Of a DNA stretch of 43,464 nucleotides, positions 42,379 through 43,464 are shown in pieces. Origin of the DNA: Flavobacteriaceae bacterium (GTDB lineage Bacteria > Bacteroidota > Bacteroidia > Flavobacteriales > Flavobacteriaceae); NCBI GenBank assembly GCA_018672145.1, contig JABHGH010000006.1, forward strand, positions 1 through 43,464. Reading direction: 5' to 3'. The position numbers were made by a program, and so were the translations under genes. The notes under the pieces were generated by a model. It was not told where the DNA came from. It ran no database searches and saw only the letters and a program-made list of their open reading frames with translations. Position 1 is the first letter of the stretch. Each line of letters starts with the position of its first letter.

Positions 42379-43464
42379 TTAATCCAATCGTTTTTTAGGA
42401 TCAGTTTGATAGCCAAACAAGTTTTCGCTGGAGATTAGTTTAACTATTTTTTCAGGAAGCATTTTTTCCCATCCTTGTTTCCCGTGATTGATCATCTCTA
42501 AGACTTCCTTGGAATAGATCTGTAAATAATCTTTGTTGTAATCGGTAATGTCGATGACTTTGTCGTTGTAGGCAAAGAACTTGTATAGCTCTTTTACTTG
42601 AGATGCTACTCGGACGTTTGTGCTGTCAATAATTTCGCCTGTTTCTCTGTCAATCATTGGGTAGAGATAAACAATGAGGTTTTTAAAAAATAGTTTTCCA
42701 AAAGCTTCCAAAATACCACCACTGAGTTTTCGGTAGTACTTCTCATTAAATATTTCAACAAGGTTGCTTACGCCCATGCTCAAACGAATCTTTTTTGTGG
42801 TGTAGTTCGAAAAATATTCAACCAGACGATAGTATTCTTTAAAGTCAGAAATCATGACTGTCAATCCCAAAGCACATAACAACTTGGCTCGATCCATAAA
42901 ATCTTGCTCGTCAATGATTCCCGTTGACATCAGGTTGGACAAGGTAATCTCAAAAACTTCTAGCGTGTTTTCAGGAGCAACCCCATCTTCCTTATAAAAA
43001 AGCGAAGAAGACTTTTCAAACATATCCATGTTGACGTTGGTTACGGGACGAAAACTCCCTCGAATGGCAAGGATGTTTTTTTTGTAAAGCACACGTGCTG
43101 GGAGTAAGTTGTTCCCATCTGGTCCAAACATAACCGCTTCGGTCATTCCGTTTTTCACGAGTTCCAAACTGAGAAGGCGATTATCGACTTTCTTAAATAG
43201 AGGCCCTGTAAAGTTTATCGTGTCGATCTCTATGGCTGTTTTATCGACATGGTCAAACAGATAGCGAAGCATTTTTCGAGGTCTATCATGCTGATAGAAA
43301 GCGCCATAAATGAGGTTGACTCCCATCACTCCGACAGACTCTTGTTGCGAGCGAGCATCGTTTTCATGGAAACGCAAATGCGTGCTAATCATAGAGTAGG
43401 GACCATCGGGCTCGGTTTGGAATTTGATGCCCATCCAACCATGACCTTTAAATTTTTTTGCAAA
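42379..43464 (-). CDS. Conserved flavobacterial protein of unknown function, N-terminus cut by window edge
   Basis: The reading frame is open through the right edge: ten more codons ('FAKKFKGHGW') precede the first ATG in view at 43434, so that ATG is probably internal. At least 361 residues are visible. There is no membrane segment in view. Conserved-looking parts are 'SVGVMGVNLIYGAFY', 'EIDTINFTGP', 'LELVKNGMTEAVMFGPDGNNLLPA' and 'ILAIRGSFRPVTNVNMDMFE'. I recall homologues labelled TonB-dependent receptor or nicotinate-nucleotide adenylyltransferase; the visible part does not look like a barrel or plug. No function assigned. Confidence 0.75.
   Translation of the reverse strand, partial: FAKKFKGHGWMGIKFQTEPDGPYSMISTHLRFHENDARSQQESVGVMGVNLIYGAFYQHDRPRKMLRYLFDHVDKTAIEIDTINFTGPLFKKVDNRLLSLELVKNGMTEAVMFGPDGNNLLPARVLYKKNILAIRGSFRPVTNVNMDMFEKSSSLFYKEDGVAPENTLEVFEITLSNLMSTGIIDEQDFMDRAKLLCALGLTVMISDFKEYYRLVEYFSNYTTKKIRLSMGVSNLVEIFNEKYYRKLSGGILEAFGKLFFKNLIVYLYPMIDRETGEIIDSTNVRVASQVKELYKFFAYNDKVIDITDYNKDYLQIYSKEVLEMINHGKQGWEKMLPEKIVKLISSENLFGYQTDPKKRLD

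Noticed and set aside
1..43464. Mobile elements, CRISPR arrays, tRNA/rRNA genes, toxin-antitoxin or defence islands
   Set aside because: I saw no transposase or integrase motif, no regularly spaced repeats, no tRNA-like cloverleaf or CCA-ended gene, and no abrupt change in composition; gene order is tight housekeeping and envelope genes throughout.

Overview
The window looks like ordinary chromosome from a member of the Bacteroidota, most likely a marine or free-living Flavobacteriia (AT-rich by eye, with very short intergenic gaps). Four things support this. There is a secreted protein with a type IX secretion C-terminal domain, a bacillithiol gene (bshA), and a SusC-like TonB receptor with a carboxypeptidase-regulatory N-domain. 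Promoters match the Bacteroidetes TTG-N17..23-TAnnTTTG pattern rather than the sigma-70 type. I see no rRNA, tRNA, CRISPR array, insertion sequence, phage gene or recognised defence system. No stretch above about 160 bases lacks a gene.

Layout. 1-2692 (minus): tsaD, rsmE and an AI-2E-family membrane protein cut by the left edge. 2728-7044 (plus): a large TamB-like envelope protein. 7155-10034 (plus): pfkA, gap and a BadF-type sugar kinase. 10031-13048 (minus): lptD and ridA. 13061-22250 (plus): an eight-gene collinear run of about 9.2 kb: SPOR amidase, MlaD-like protein, membrane Fe-S protein, HAD phosphatase, CCG Fe-S protein, a conserved 160-residue protein, a secreted NagZ/beta-lactamase fusion, and bshA. 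22247-24234 (minus): a saccharopine dehydrogenase family protein and a DUF1338 protein. 24390-26980 (plus): a TonB-dependent receptor with a small CxxC metal-binding protein. 26984-27980 (minus): a DUF481-like barrel and a small secreted or lipoprotein. 28078-28794 (plus): a T9SS cargo. 28808-32409 (minus): outer-membrane protein, GNAT-like protein and mnmE. 32492-37582 (plus): YfhO membrane protein, glycosyltransferase and flippase. 37550-40324 (minus): uvrA. 40481-41241 (plus): an ECF sigma factor and an unlisted 52-codon gene. 41238-43464: nth (minus), bcp (plus) and a conserved protein cut by the right edge (minus).

Functional themes. The envelope dominates: LptD, TamB, MlaD, amidase, NagZ fusion, YfhO/GT/flippase and several barrels. 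A cell-wall recycling thread may link the amidase, the secreted NagZ fusion and the GlcNAc-kinase-like protein beside glycolytic genes. A redox thread links bshA, Bcp and the two Fe-S proteins. Two small modules deserve attention: receptor plus CxxC protein (probable copper or other metal handling) and saccharopine dehydrogenase plus DUF1338 (probable lysine catabolism). The endonuclease III has no cysteine at all, so it cannot carry the classical 4Fe-4S cluster.

Limits. All family calls come from reading motifs by eye; no search was run. Several start codons appear to be TTG or GTG and are argued individually. I did not find a convincing wholly new system; the findings are ranked accordingly.
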